Positions 52,237 through 62,407 are shown, counted from the first letter of the stretch. The stretch: DNA of 64,000 nucleotides from Flavobacteriaceae bacterium (GCA_947491985.1 CANLLR010000006.1:25927-89926), one strand, 5' to 3'. Notes: generated from the sequence alone by a model not told the origin. Translations and numbers: made by a program.

Positions 52237-55200
52237 TTATTGTTTAATGAAACGTTTAGACGTTGCTCCGTTAGCATTAGAAACTTCAATTAAGTACGTT
52301 CCCGCTGCTAATGAACCTACATTAACACCTTCATTTTCAATAGTTCCTTTACCTAATTCTTGACCCATCATACTGAAAATTCTGTAGGTTGAATCGGCTT
52401 CCAAATTAGAAATATTTAATACATCTCCTTTTACAGGATTTGGATACAAGTTAAACGAAATGGTATTCTTTGACATTTCTTCTTCTCTTGCACTTGATGT
52501 AATATTAACAGTATAGTCTTCAACTTGTCCATAAGTAAATGAACCACAAGGGGAGGTTGGTGTAGCGTTGTAATTCATTTTAACTCTCATTCTAGTTGCG
52601 CCTAGAGCAGCTGTAGCAGGAACAGTGAAAGCTCCTGAAACAGGCGTCACAGTAGTTGCCGCTCTTGTGTATACTGTTTCTCCTGCATCTGTGAAAACAC
52701 CATTTTTATTGTAATCGATATAAACGGCATATCCTTCTGCATAAACAGTACCTGTCCAAGTTGGAGTTATCGTTATGGTGTTTGACGTGCTTCTAACTAA
52801 ATTAGTTGAAAGAGTTGTAAAATTTTCATAACCCGCTGTTCCTGTTGAAGGATTGTTTATGGTTCCTAATTGTACCCTTCCAATGCGTTCATCATTAGTA
52901 TTGGTAGCTACCGAAGTACAGTAAGTTACCGTATTTGCTAACGTTGTTACGTTAACCATATTACTATTTACAGAAAGATTTCCTGTTGCATCTTTGGCTC
53001 TTACATTAAAAGTATAGGCAGTTGAAGCTGTTAACCCAGTTACTGCAAAAGTCGTTGCTGTAGTGGTTGAACCAATTACAACACCATTTCGTAACACATC
53101 ATATCCAGTAACACCTACATTATCTGTAGCTCCAGTCCAGGATAAGTTGGTAGTAGTTGATGTAGTTCCTGAAGCCGATAGCGTTGGTGCCGTTGGTGCC
53201 GTTGTATCAACAATTGGCGCAAGAGTAGTTACATTTACTGTATTGCTGTTTAGAGAAACATTTCCTGCGGCATCTTTCGCTCTTGCATTAAAAGTATAGG
53301 CTGTAGAAGCTGTCAATCCGGTTACAGCGAAAGTGGTGGCTGTAGTTGTTGAGCCAATTACAACACCATTTCTAAGTACATCATAACCCGTAACTGCTAG
53401 GTTATCTGTAGCGCCCGACCATGATAAATTGGTAGTCGTTTGAGTAATTCCAGAAGCCGATAAAGTTGGTGCTGTTGGTGCAATAGTATCTGATGATCCT
53501 GCCGTGATGGTAAAGTTGGTATTCGAAACATCAAAGAAAATATGATTAGCTCCTTTCACCATAATTCTGTTTGTTATTCCAAGAGTATTTGGAATTGTAA
53601 CTGCTTGGGTTCCGTCATTTGGAGTAGCCGCTAATAAGGTAGACCAAGAAGTCCCTCCATTTGTAGAAATTAAAATATCAACATTAGCACAGTTTACACC
53701 GTTTGCTGTAGTACCAGCAACAGCCCAAGTTACTGTTTGAGTACTTCCCCCAGCATAGGATACCGCTGTATTTGGAGCCGTTACTGAAAAAGGCCCCGCA
53801 GTTCCATTAACTGTAATTACTGTATCATCACTATTGTTGGCTGAACCTCCAGCTCGGTTATCGCGAACTGTTAATCTAAAATTCATAGTTCGTGCCACAG
53901 ATGGTAATGCTTCTACCACAATTTCTGTTCCTTGTGTTGTGGTTGCGCCGGCCAATACTCTAGTTAAATTTGGGAAATATCTTACTGGAGAAGTTGACGA
54001 ATTATAGGATCTAAAAGTAGGGCCAGTTGTACGAGTTGCGCTAGCGGCTGAACTTGCCCCAGTTGCGGTAGACGCAGCATTATCAAACTGCTCCCAGTTG
54101 TAGGTTAACACATCGCCATTGGCATCAGTTCCTGCTCCAGTTAGCATAAAAGGAGTGCTTTTAGGAATGGTGTAATTTAAACCAGCATCCGCTGTTGGTA
54201 CTGAATTTCCAGTAGCTGTATTGGTTTGACAGGTTTTAATTTTTACATTATTCGTAACTTGTTGAATACTTGCAGCATGAAAATAAGCATCTGAATTTGT
54301 TTGTACATCTTGACTTGTGATCCCAGCATAACCCATAATGGTCGATCCCGAACCTGGTTCCATATTTACTCCGGTTCCTTCGTTACTCATAGAAAATGTA
54401 TGATTGGCACCAAATTGGTGACCGATTTCATGTGCTACATAATCAATATCAAACGTATCGCCAGTTGGTATTGTACTTGCTGTGAATCCACTTCCTTTAG
54501 ATCCATTCACGCAAACGCATCCAATACATCCAGCATTTCCATTATTTCCTGCTCTAACGAACACATGTCCTACATCGTAATTGGCTTCCCCAATTACAGA
54601 AGTTAAAGTACTCTGCAATTGACTGTTATAGCTTGTAGTATATGGGTCAGTCGAAGCGTTGGTGTAAATAACCAAATCATTATTGGCAATTAACACCATT
54701 CGTACAGCAAAATCTTTTTCAAAAACACCATTCACACGTGTCATAGTGTTATTTATTGCTGCTAATGCTAGCGCTTTTGTCCCTCCAAAATAAGCAGTGT
54801 ATTCACCTGTTGTAGAAACAGCTAAGCGAAAGGTGCGTAAAGTGGAATCATCTGCATTCGGACGCAATTGTAAATTTTCATTAGAAGCCAATTGATCAAA
54901 AACACCACATTCAAAAGGAGTGAAAACTGCTTTCTTATCTGATTTCCTATATACAGAATAAGTAGTTAAATCTTCTGAAATCGGCTCAATAAAAACCGTT
55001 GATTTGTCAGCAGTTATAGTCATGGCTTTAAATCCAAGTGGCGAAACACTGAAAAAAGTTGTAGACGTCGGATTATCAATTCCGATACCAATGTAGGATT
55101 TTATTTGGGGGTATTGGGCTGCTAATTTAAAATCAAAATTGGAATTTTCATAAATACTGAATCGCTCGAATTGCCCTTCGCCATTGGGTAACGAAATGAT

Positions 55201-55419
55201 AACTTGGGAAGCATTAGAATTTCGTTGTGGCGAACTTGATAAATTCGTTTTTAAAACACTTAAATTTAAATCGAAGAGATTGGTTTTGGGCAATTCTAAT
55301 CTACTTTCAAGCTCAATAATACTTGATTTAGTAGATTTTTCCCAAAAGGAATCTCTTTGTTGCGCTAAAGAAAAACTCGTTATTGTTAATAACGCAACGG
55401 AGAGTAATTTGTACTTCAT
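52237..55419 (-). CDS. Secreted reprolysin-like metalloprotease with FN3, GEVED and T9SS sorting domains
   Basis: This 1060-residue protein starts with a signal peptide and a propeptide-like region (to about 200). The metzincin catalytic domain has the zinc site HEIGHQFGANH near residue 330 and a Met-turn region, GSTIMGYAG. After a beta-sandwich linker come two nearly identical fibronectin type III repeats (about 94 residues each, for example GYDVLRNGVVIGSTTTATTF), then a GEVED domain with GQVEDYTVNI. The C-terminal type A sorting domain (FNLYPNPVKGDVLNI ... SKRFIKQ) directs type IX secretion. It probably degrades proteins outside the cell. Confidence 0.92.
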   Translation of the reverse strand: MKYKLLSVALLTITSFSLAQQRDSFWEKSTKSSIIELESRLELPKTNLFDLNLSVLKTNLSSSPQRNSNASQVIISLPNGEGQFERFSIYENSNFDFKLAAQYPQIKSYIGIGIDNPTSTTFFSVSPLGFKAMTITADKSTVFIEPISEDLTTYSVYRKSDKKAVFTPFECGVFDQLASNENLQLRPNADDSTLRTFRLAVSTTGEYTAYFGGTKALALAAINNTMTRVNGVFEKDFAVRMVLIANNDLVIYTNASTDPYTTSYNSQLQSTLTSVIGEANYDVGHVFVRAGNNGNAGCIGCVCVNGSKGSGFTASTIPTGDTFDIDYVAHEIGHQFGANHTFSMSNEGTGVNMEPGSGSTIMGYAGITSQDVQTNSDAYFHAASIQQVTNNVKIKTCQTNTATGNSVPTADAGLNYTIPKSTPFMLTGAGTDANGDVLTYNWEQFDNAASTATGASSAASATRTTGPTFRSYNSSTSPVRYFPNLTRVLAGATTTQGTEIVVEALPSVARTMNFRLTVRDNRAGGSANNSDDTVITVNGTAGPFSVTAPNTAVSYAGGSTQTVTWAVAGTTANGVNCANVDILISTNGGTSWSTLLAATPNDGTQAVTIPNTLGITNRIMVKGANHIFFDVSNTNFTITAGSSDTIAPTAPTLSASGITQTTTNLSWSGATDNLAVTGYDVLRNGVVIGSTTTATTFAVTGLTASTAYTFNARAKDAAGNVSLNSNTVNVTTLAPIVDTTAPTAPTLSASGTTSTTTNLSWTGATDNVGVTGYDVLRNGVVIGSTTTATTFAVTGLTASTAYTFNVRAKDATGNLSVNSNMVNVTTLANTVTYCTSVATNTNDERIGRVQLGTINNPSTGTAGYENFTTLSTNLVRSTSNTITITPTWTGTVYAEGYAVYIDYNKNGVFTDAGETVYTRAATTVTPVSGAFTVPATAALGATRMRVKMNYNATPTSPCGSFTYGQVEDYTVNITSSAREEEMSKNTISFNLYPNPVKGDVLNISNLEADSTYRIFSMMGQELGKGTIENEGVNVGSLAAGTYLIEVSNANGATSKRFIKQ

Positions 55420-55641
55420 AATTAAATAGTTTTTTGGTTAAAATAGTAATCGAATTTATCAACTTTGGACTGTTAATTTTTTAATGTTTAAAAAAATATA
55501 TTAACAAATCGACGAAATGCATACTTTTATCTTATTAATTATTTACATATTTACATAAAAGATTAAACATATCACAATTTAGAACCTAGTAGTTTTCAAT
55601 CATATTCAAAAAAACTATTTTTATAAAAATTTATAGTAAGT

Positions 55642-56754
55642 ATGCAACTTAGTTTTTGGGAAATAAAAAATTGGTTTTCAAATGTAGATTATACAATAGC
55701 AGGTAGCGGTATTGTTGGTTTGCATTGTGCTTTACATCTTCGCGAACGTTACCCTAATAGCAAAATTTTACTCCTCGAAAAAGGCATATTACCGCAAGGT
55801 GCTAGTACAAAAAATGCAGGTTTTGCCTGCTTTGGGAGTGTGTCTGAAATTTTAGACGATTTGAAATCACATTCTGAAGAAGAAGTGATCCAATTAATAC
55901 AAAAACGTTGGAGCGGATTACAACTATTACGCAAGCGATTGGGAGATGGAACAATTGATTTAAAACCTTATGGCGGCTATGAATTATTTTTAAAAGAAGA
56001 GGAACACTCCTATGAAGAATGTTTACAAAAAATGCCTTTAATCAATGACATTTTGAAACCTTTGTTTAAGAATGATGTTTTTACAAAAGAAGTCGATAGG
56101 TTTGATTTTAAAGGAATTCACGAGTACTTGATTTTTAATCCTTTTGAAGCACAAATTGATACGGGTAACATGATGCAAGCACTTTTAAAAGAAGCGCATT
56201 CGAAAAACATTTTAGTTTTAAATCAAGCTGAAGTTACCGCATTTACTGATACTAATAGAGGTGTGGAAGTGGTTGTCAACAATTTTTCGTTTGTAACTAA
56301 AAAACTCCTTTTTGCAACCAATGGTTTTGCCTCACAATTAACCAATAATGCTGTGAAACCAGCTCGTGCACAGGTATTAATTACCGAACCCATTGAAAAT
56401 TTAGATATAAAAGGTACGTTTCATCTTGATAAAGGTTACTATTATTTTAGAAATTTTGAAAACCGAATTTTATTAGGTGGCGGAAGAAATTTAGATTTTG
56501 AAGGGGAGACCACCACCGAGCTTCATCAAACAGAAAAAATCCAAAACCGGTTGGAACAATTGCTAAAAGAAGTAATTTTACCACATCACGATTTTACAAT
56601 AGCTCATCGATGGAGTGGCATTATGGGAATGGGTTCGAGTAAAAATCCGATTGTATCCCAACTGTCTGAAAACGTATTCTGTGGAGTTCGCTTGGGTGGA
56701 ATGGGTGTAGCAATTGGAAGTATTATTGGACAAGAATTAGCAGAATTATTATAA
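55642..56754 (+). CDS. FAD-dependent DAO-family oxidoreductase
   Basis: This 370-residue protein has the N-terminal FAD-binding motif YTIAGSGIVGLHCALHLRER and a second conserved stretch at ASTKNAGFACFGSVSE. The C-terminal part, GMGSSKNPIVSQLSENVFCG with RLGGMGVAIGSIIGQELA, closes the flavin site as in glycine oxidase and D-amino acid oxidase relatives. The amine substrate is not deducible. The stop is directly followed by the mtgA ATG, so the two genes are one unit. Confidence 0.88.
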   Translation: MQLSFWEIKNWFSNVDYTIAGSGIVGLHCALHLRERYPNSKILLLEKGILPQGASTKNAGFACFGSVSEILDDLKSHSEEEVIQLIQKRWSGLQLLRKRLGDGTIDLKPYGGYELFLKEEEHSYEECLQKMPLINDILKPLFKNDVFTKEVDRFDFKGIHEYLIFNPFEAQIDTGNMMQALLKEAHSKNILVLNQAEVTAFTDTNRGVEVVVNNFSFVTKKLLFATNGFASQLTNNAVKPARAQVLITEPIENLDIKGTFHLDKGYYYFRNFENRILLGGGRNLDFEGETTTELHQTEKIQNRLEQLLKEVILPHHDFTIAHRWSGIMGMGSSKNPIVSQLSENVFCGVRLGGMGVAIGSIIGQELAELL

Positions 56755-57474
56755 ATGGCGACAAAAAAAACTACCTCAAAAACAAAACGATCTTTTTTTC
56801 AAAAGTTAAAAACCTTTATATGGAAAGCTACTCTTTGGTTTTTCGGACTTTCTACTCTTTCCGTAATTGTTTTCAAATGGGTGCCGATTCCGATTACACC
56901 CTTAATGATTACGCGTGCCATTGATCAAAAATTGGACGGAGAAGAAATGATTTGTAGTCACGATTGGGAACCCTTAGAAAATATTTCACCTAACCTCCAA
57001 AAAGCTGTAATTGCAAGCGAAGACGGTAACTTTTTAAAGCACAACGGATTCGATTTTGAAGCGATGCAAAAAGCATTCAAAAACAACAATAAAGGAAAAA
57101 AATTAAAAGGCGGAAGCACCATCTCACAACAAACAGCTAAAAACGTTTTTCTGTGGCAAGGCAGAAGTTACATCCGAAAAGGATTAGAAGCCTATTTTAC
57201 CGTTTTAATCGAACTCATTTGGGGAAAAGAACGCATAATGGAAGTGTATCTGAACAGTATCGAAATGGGAAATGGTGTGTATGGCGCACAAGCTGCAAGT
57301 GAACATTGGTTTAAAAAAGATGCGTCCGCTTTAACACCTTTTCAAGCAGCTGGAATTGCAGCTATTTTACCCAATCCACGAAAATTCAAAGCGACCAACT
57401 CCAGTTCGTATATTGAAAGAAGAAAAAGTAAAATTGTACGCGTAATGCGTTATGTAGGCAGCATAGAATATTAA
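56755..57474 (+). CDS. mtgA: Monofunctional peptidoglycan glycosyltransferase
   Basis: This 239-residue protein has one N-terminal membrane segment (about 22-45) and a GT51 glycosyltransferase domain that polymerises lipid II. Motifs are AVIASEDGNFLKHNGFDFEA with the catalytic Glu, GGSTISQQTAKNVFLW, KERIMEVYLNSIEMGNGVYG and AAILPNPRKF. No transpeptidase domain follows. It begins at the base after the FAD oxidoreductase stop. Confidence 0.95.
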   Translation: MATKKTTSKTKRSFFQKLKTFIWKATLWFFGLSTLSVIVFKWVPIPITPLMITRAIDQKLDGEEMICSHDWEPLENISPNLQKAVIASEDGNFLKHNGFDFEAMQKAFKNNNKGKKLKGGSTISQQTAKNVFLWQGRSYIRKGLEAYFTVLIELIWGKERIMEVYLNSIEMGNGVYGAQAASEHWFKKDASALTPFQAAGIAAILPNPRKFKATNSSSYIERRKSKIVRVMRYVGSIEY

Positions 57475-57505
57475 AATAACCTAAAAATAAAGTCTTTTCT
57501 TTGTT

Positions 57506-57886
57506 TTATAAGAACAAAGACTTGTATTGTGTCCAATGTTTGTAAATTAAAATTCCGTTTAAAATCGCTACTAATAAAGCACCTCCAATTCTGGAAACGT
57601 CTAAAAATATGTGAAACAAAACAATATTTAACGAAATCGGAACCAATACAATCAGCGCAAAAGCTACCCATTTTTTAAACAATAATAAAACACCAATACC
57701 AATCTCAATAATTCCAACAGTTTTCAAAACATAACCCGTTGCTCCTAACGAAGTCATAAAATCGCCTGCTTTTTCAGGCATTTCAGGAAGTGGTATAAAG
57801 GCTTCTGGCAAAAGTTTATTCATTCCAAAAACAATAAGGATTAAACCCAATAGTATTCTAACGATTTTTGTAAATTGAGAATTCAT
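57506..57886 (-). CDS. DoxX-like small membrane protein
   Basis: This 126-residue protein has four hydrophobic segments and the DoxX-type start VRILLGLILIVFGMNKLLPE, then SLGATGYVLKTVGIIEIGIG. DoxX-family members associate with membrane redox or thiosulfate systems, but most in Bacteroidota are uncharacterised. It converges with mtgA. Confidence 0.8.
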   Translation of the reverse strand: MNSQFTKIVRILLGLILIVFGMNKLLPEAFIPLPEMPEKAGDFMTSLGATGYVLKTVGIIEIGIGVLLLFKKWVAFALIVLVPISLNIVLFHIFLDVSRIGGALLVAILNGILIYKHWTQYKSLFL

Positions 57887-58063
57887 AAAATTTTAGTTTA
57901 TTGGTTAGTATTATGGTAAAAATATAATAAATTGTTTATATATTCTATATGTATACTTATAATTTTTTAACATAGTCGCAAATGCGGCTTGTAAAAAAAT
58001 GAAAGCCCTCTGTAACAAAAGTCTCTTACACACAACTTATTTTAAAATTTAAAAACAGAAATT

Positions 58064-58861
58064 ATGCAAGCTCACGAAATAGATTACCAAATTTTTGGTG
58101 AAGAAATGCAATACGTTGAAATAGAACTTGACCCTCAAGAAATTGTAGTGGCCGAAGCCGGAAGTTTTATGATGATGGACAACGGCATTAAAATGGAAAC
58201 GATTTTTGGCGATGGTTCAAGCGATCAACAAAGCGGTGTTTTTGGAAAACTTTTATCCGCAGGAAAACGTGTGTTAACAGGCGAAAGTTTGTTTATGACG
58301 GCCTATTTAAATCAAAACAACACCAAAAGTAAAGTTTGTTTTGCTTCGCCTTATCCTGGTAAAATTATCGCCGTTGATTTGAAGCAATTTCAAGGAAAAT
58401 TCATTTGCCAAAAGGATTCGTTTTTATGTGCCGCAAAAGGCGTTTCTGTCGGAATTGAATTCTCAAAAAAATTAGGTCGCGGTCTTTTTGGTGGAGAAGG
58501 ATTTATCATGCAAAAACTAGAAGGTGACGGAATGGCTTTTGTTCACTCCGGAGGCACATTGGCCAAACGCGAATTAGCATCTGGCGAAGTATTAAAAGTA
58601 GACACGGGTTGCATCATCGGTTTTACCAAAGATGTCGATTACGATATCGAATTTATTGGCGGCATCAAAAACACCATTTTTGGTGGCGAAGGCATGTTTT
58701 ATGCTACGTTACGCGGACCAGGAACGGTGTACATTCAATCGTTACCTTTTAGTCGATTAGCCGATAGAATCATTGCTTCTGCTCCTAGAAGCGGCGGCGG
58801 TTCTAAAGAAGAAGGAAGTTTACTGGGCGGACTTGGACGTTTATTAGACGGCGATAGATAA
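58064..58861 (+). CDS. TIGR00266 / AIM24-family protein
   Basis: This 265-residue soluble protein folds as a beta-sandwich of repeated strands. Family marks are [53 protein letters not shown] and [20 protein letters not shown]. It ends in a Gly/Ser-rich tail. The bacterial role is unknown; the yeast mitochondrial relative AIM24 helps organise inner membrane complexes. It stands alone with a terminator after it. Confidence 0.88.
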   Translation: MQAHEIDYQIFGEEMQYVEIELDPQEIVVAEAGSFMMMDNGIKMETIFGDGSSDQQSGVFGKLLSAGKRVLTGESLFMTAYLNQNNTKSKVCFASPYPGKIIAVDLKQFQGKFICQKDSFLCAAKGVSVGIEFSKKLGRGLFGGEGFIMQKLEGDGMAFVHSGGTLAKRELASGEVLKVDTGCIIGFTKDVDYDIEFIGGIKNTIFGGEGMFYATLRGPGTVYIQSLPFSRLADRIIASAPRSGGGSKEEGSLLGGLGRLLDGDR

Positions 58862-58870
58862 ATTACAAAC

Positions 58871-58909
58871 AAAAAAAGGTTGCCTATGAAAATAAGCAAC
58901 CTCTTTTTT
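58871..58909. terminator. Bidirectional terminator between the AIM24-like gene and the lipoprotein gene
   Basis: AGGTTGC (58877-58883) pairs with GCAACCT (58896-58902), with A-run and T-run flanks. Confidence 0.82.
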
Positions 58910-58924
58910 AAAATTTTTACTTTC

Positions 58925-59485
58925 TTAGTTTACTATAACTGGAAACGAAACTTCTGCATCGGTATTTCCACCAGCGTTAGCAATATTTCCTGTTGCTACA
59001 CCCGCAGCCGATTTATTAGGCTCATGTCGCAAAGTAACTACTACATATCCTGAAACAGCATTTCCTGTCACCAATGTAAATTGTAGCCCAATTGGATTTC
59101 CATTAGCATCAGTGTCAGTATAGGTAAACGTTCCAATTGAGGTTGGTATTGGCTGAAAAAACAATTGATGATCGATACCTTCTTCCTCTACTTCTATAGT
59201 AATATCATCTGCAGGCATAACCAATTCGTTCAAAAAAGTCACAGTGCCTGTATAGGTAGTATTAGCAATCAAATTCCCAGAAACGTTAATAGTAGGAGCA
59301 TTAGGACCGTCACCATCCAAGTCTCTAGATTGTAAAGTAACGATTTGACCTCCACCTGTCAAAGTGGTGATTACTGTGGTGATTACTTCTTCTTCGTTTA
59401 CTGGAACAACATTGTCACTGTCGCTGCAAGATGAAAATCCAATTCCTATTAATACGAATAACATGGTTGTAGTTACATTTTTCAT
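58925..59485 (-). CDS. Lipoprotein of unknown function, TonB-cluster partner
   Basis: This 186-residue protein has a lipoprotein signal (MKNVTTTMLFVLIGIGFSSC, Cys20) and an acidic linker. The beta-rich domain contains VTFLNELVMPADDITIEVEE and GIDHQLFFQPIP, and later VVVTLRHEPNKSA. From memory, this family is common beside TonB receptors in flavobacteria. It is the last gene of a three-gene unit and starts 21 bases after the receptor stop. It probably binds or hands over the receptor's substrate; that is inference from position. Confidence 0.65.
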   Translation of the reverse strand: MKNVTTTMLFVLIGIGFSSCSDSDNVVPVNEEEVITTVITTLTGGGQIVTLQSRDLDGDGPNAPTINVSGNLIANTTYTGTVTFLNELVMPADDITIEVEEEGIDHQLFFQPIPTSIGTFTYTDTDANGNPIGLQFTLVTGNAVSGYVVVTLRHEPNKSAAGVATGNIANAGGNTDAEVSFPVIVN

Positions 59486-59506
59486 TTTTTGTGTTTTTTT
59501 AAGGTT

Positions 59507-61897
59507 TTAATAATTTATTTTTACTTGTAATTGTATGTTACTACCCATTTCATCAGCAAAAAAACGCTGCTTGTTTAAGTAGTCACGAAACTTTGTGTTG
59601 AACATGTTTTGAACTGAAAAAGCAATTGTTGTACTTGTATTTTTTGTTGTTATTGCTTTTACTTCAGCATAAAAATGGACTAAATGATAAGCAGCAGGTG
59701 AAGAACTAATGTCGACTTCAACAGGCGTTATCTGATTGTTTACAACAATATTGGTTGTAAAATTGTTATTTGGAAATTGCCTTTGCTTGGATACAAATTC
59801 ACTTTTCAACTCCACCAAAAGTGATCTCCATTTTTTCTTAGTAAATCGGATTGCGTTGTACATGTTTAAAGGCGGCATATCGATTAAATAATCGTCTCTA
59901 GTTACGTCTTTTCCATTCACATAAGCCAATGAAAATCGATAATCCAAATCAGAAGTAACGTGCCATTGCACATCAAAATCAAATCCAGACAATAAAGCAT
60001 TGGTTTGTTTGTATTCCCAAACCGGGAAGGCTCCTCGTGTGGTTGTTTCAAAACCAACAGGGCTTGCAGGTTGTGAAAAAATATAATTGTTAATACTATT
60101 AATGTACGGATTAAGTGTTATAGAAAAGGTAGTCCACTTTTTTTGAATTGTTGTTGCAATTTTATAGGATTGTTCTTTTTTTAAACTCAAATCACCTAAC
60201 TCAATTATTCCAGTAGAATGATGTAATCCGTCACTAAAGAACTCTGATGGATTCGGATTTCTAGTGGCCAAACTCAGATTGAAATACACATCCCATTCCT
60301 TTTCTAAATCAAAATGTAAACCAGTACTTGCTGAAAAATTATGAAAAACAAAGTTAGGTTTTACTAACCATTGATTTCCTTCTTCTCCTACTATAAAGGC
60401 ATCAAATTGTGGACTATACTCTCTTTCAATCCACCTCGATTTAAAAAAATATTTGGTGGCTTTAATGGAAGAAAAATCATAGCGAACACCTGCATCAAAA
60501 ATTAAGGTTTCAGTAAAATTATGACTAGCAATGGCATACGCTCCAAAATCGAGTTTATCATAATTCGGAATTAAAGGACGTATTCCGGTTTCTGGACTCG
60601 CAAGATTTTGCTGAAACAAACCCAAACCACCCATTTTTATATCCCAATCGTGATACAGCTTTTTATAATTGATATTCACAGTATGTGTTTTCAACTGTAA
60701 ATCAACTGCTGCCTTTTCGTTGAAATTGCCTCTTCGAACATCAAACTCAAGTCGTTTATTGAATTGAAAAGAATACTGCAAGTCAACAGAGGATGTTTCG
60801 TTAAAAAAACGCGTGTAATTAAACTTGGCTATATGATGTTGCACTTCTTGTTTCGGATTATTAATAGTATACGTATAATCATTAATAACAAACGGAATCT
60901 TGTTTTTTATGGCATTGTATAAATCGGTAACATTTCCAATGTGAGAAGCACTTAAAATTCCTAGATTGGCATTGTACAAACTATAAAACACTGAAGTATT
61001 GTATGTTTTTCCAGTATACTTTACGTCTCCAGTAAAATTTGTTTCTCTATTTCCAGTGTTGGAAAGCACATAATCAGCCGACGTTTTATCTCCGAAATAC
61101 CGATACGTACCTAAGGCGTTCCAACTCCAGCCTTTAACATTTCCTTTGTGGATGCTAGAGCTGAGAGTTCCTCCTCTTCCGTTTGAAGCCAGTGAAAGTA
61201 ATGTTTTGCCAAATAAGGTGTCTTTAATCACCGAAGTAGGTTCGATAATAACCATTCCACCCACTGCATCACCACCAAACTGTAATCCAGATGCGCCTTT
61301 AATAACTGTAATCTTTGCAGCGGCATTGATATCAAAATTTGGAGCATGTTCTACGCCCCATTGCTGATCTTCGAGCCTTACATTATTTGCAATAACAGGA
61401 ACTCGACTGCTATGTAGTCCATTTATAATAGGCTTTATAACTGTACTTCCTGATTTTAGAACAGAAACTCCCGTTATTTCTTTCAATGCTTCTCCCAACG
61501 ATTGATTACTGTACTTTTCTATAGCTTCGGTTCTAATTTTTTGTTCTAAAACCGATTTATTAAAAGTATTTGTCTTGCTCTTAACTACCACTGTTGTCAA
61601 TTCATCCACACGAGGCTTTAAATAAAAATCTAATACCGTATTCCCCGAAATAGTAATTAGAGTATCTATCGATTGGTAACCTACATAAGAAACGTTCACT
61701 TTATGTGTTCCATTACTAAGATTTTTTATCAAGTAAACACCATTCAAATCAGTTGAAACAGCCTTTAAGCCAATATGTATGTGACTCCCCGAAAGAAGTT
61801 TGTTTTGTGAGTTGTATGTTTTTCCAGAAATAGAATACTGCGAATAGCAAGTACCAATACATAAGAAAAAACAGACCAATAATAGCTTTTTCTGCAT
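59507..61897 (-). CDS. TonB-dependent outer membrane receptor with carboxypeptidase-like N-domain
   Basis: This 796-residue receptor has a signal peptide, then a CarboxypepD_reg-like beta domain (SISGKTYNSQNKLLSGSHIH ... HKVNVSYVGYQSI). The plug domain has IEKYSNQSLGEALKEITGVS and GASGLQFGGDAVGGMVIIEP. The barrel ends NIQLQVKINY. It is preceded by a His/Cys-rich membrane protein and followed by a lipoprotein, a set that suggests metal uptake such as zinc or copper. The substrate is not proven. Confidence 0.88.
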   Translation of the reverse strand: MQKKLLLVCFFLCIGTCYSQYSISGKTYNSQNKLLSGSHIHIGLKAVSTDLNGVYLIKNLSNGTHKVNVSYVGYQSIDTLITISGNTVLDFYLKPRVDELTTVVVKSKTNTFNKSVLEQKIRTEAIEKYSNQSLGEALKEITGVSVLKSGSTVIKPIINGLHSSRVPVIANNVRLEDQQWGVEHAPNFDINAAAKITVIKGASGLQFGGDAVGGMVIIEPTSVIKDTLFGKTLLSLASNGRGGTLSSSIHKGNVKGWSWNALGTYRYFGDKTSADYVLSNTGNRETNFTGDVKYTGKTYNTSVFYSLYNANLGILSASHIGNVTDLYNAIKNKIPFVINDYTYTINNPKQEVQHHIAKFNYTRFFNETSSVDLQYSFQFNKRLEFDVRRGNFNEKAAVDLQLKTHTVNINYKKLYHDWDIKMGGLGLFQQNLASPETGIRPLIPNYDKLDFGAYAIASHNFTETLIFDAGVRYDFSSIKATKYFFKSRWIEREYSPQFDAFIVGEEGNQWLVKPNFVFHNFSASTGLHFDLEKEWDVYFNLSLATRNPNPSEFFSDGLHHSTGIIELGDLSLKKEQSYKIATTIQKKWTTFSITLNPYINSINNYIFSQPASPVGFETTTRGAFPVWEYKQTNALLSGFDFDVQWHVTSDLDYRFSLAYVNGKDVTRDDYLIDMPPLNMYNAIRFTKKKWRSLLVELKSEFVSKQRQFPNNNFTTNIVVNNQITPVEVDISSSPAAYHLVHFYAEVKAITTKNTSTTIAFSVQNMFNTKFRDYLNKQRFFADEMGSNIQLQVKINY

Positions 61898-61967
61898 TAT
61901 ATGTAGTTAAATAAAGACATCGCAACATCCACGACAATCATGAAGCTGCAAAAAACTTAGGAGAAAA

Positions 61968-62315
61968 CTACGTTAAGGGTGGTCCGCGCAGTGAGAAAAG
62001 ACTTCCTTTGAAAAAAGGAATTGCTTCTTTATAAAAAAAGAATGAGTTTGTAGAATAAAGTTGATTTTTTACTAAATGTGAAGTATAAAAATCTGTCCCA
62101 ATAGAAACATTAAAAGTGAATTCACACACAAAACAATGCTCCTGTACATGATGCCCGTGAACAATATTTGCTTGACTTTCGGGAACTTCGTGAAGACATT
62201 TAGTTTCAGTAAGCGCAACTTCTAAGTGATAAAAAGAGTCCAAAGACTGCAACACTATTGCGAACAACAGTGTTAATCCAAAAACAAAACTTAATAAAGT
62301 AAACTTTTTATTCAT
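61968..62315 (-). CDS. Small His/Cys-rich membrane-anchored protein upstream of the TonB receptor
   Basis: The start is the ATG at 62315 (a TTG precedes it), giving 115 residues. One hydrophobic segment (about 7-25) is followed by a cluster of possible metal ligands: CLHEV, HGHHVQEHCFVC. The rest is aromatic-rich. It is first in a unit with the receptor and the lipoprotein. The pattern is like small exported metal-related proteins (DUF2946 type) but is not a confident match. Confidence 0.6.
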   Translation of the reverse strand: MNKKFTLLSFVFGLTLLFAIVLQSLDSFYHLEVALTETKCLHEVPESQANIVHGHHVQEHCFVCEFTFNVSIGTDFYTSHLVKNQLYSTNSFFFYKEAIPFFKGSLFSLRGPPLT

Positions 62316-62320
62316 CAAGG

Positions 62321-62328
62321 CAAATGTA
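62321..62328 (-). promoter_or_regulatory. -7 element just before the His/Cys-rich protein gene
   Basis: On the minus strand TACATTTG matches TAnnTTTG and ends six bases before the ATG at 62315, so the transcript would be leaderless or nearly so. No -33 box was found at a proper distance. Confidence 0.35.
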
Positions 62329-62340
62329 ACAAACTAAACT

Positions 62341-62388
62341 AAAAAATCGTTTGAATTAACACAATTTAATATTTGTAAATTCAAACGA
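62341..62388 (-). terminator. Terminator after asd with a long loop
   Basis: On the minus strand TCGTTTGAATT (62388-62378) and AATTCAAACGA (62357-62347) are perfect inverted repeats separated by 20 bases. They are followed by TTTTTT. Confidence 0.65.
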
Positions 62389-62407
62389 CTATTTTAGATT
62401 TTAAAAA

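Noticed and set aside
52926..53500. DNA repeat of about 280 bp as a mobile or recombination element
   Set aside because: It is the tandem duplication of a fibronectin type III domain inside the metalloprotease gene, ordinary for secreted modular proteins.
62347..62388. Palindromic operator (for example a metal-responsive site) before the His/Cys-rich protein
   Set aside because: The perfect 11-bp arms are followed by a T-run on the minus strand directly after asd, so an asd terminator explains them better.
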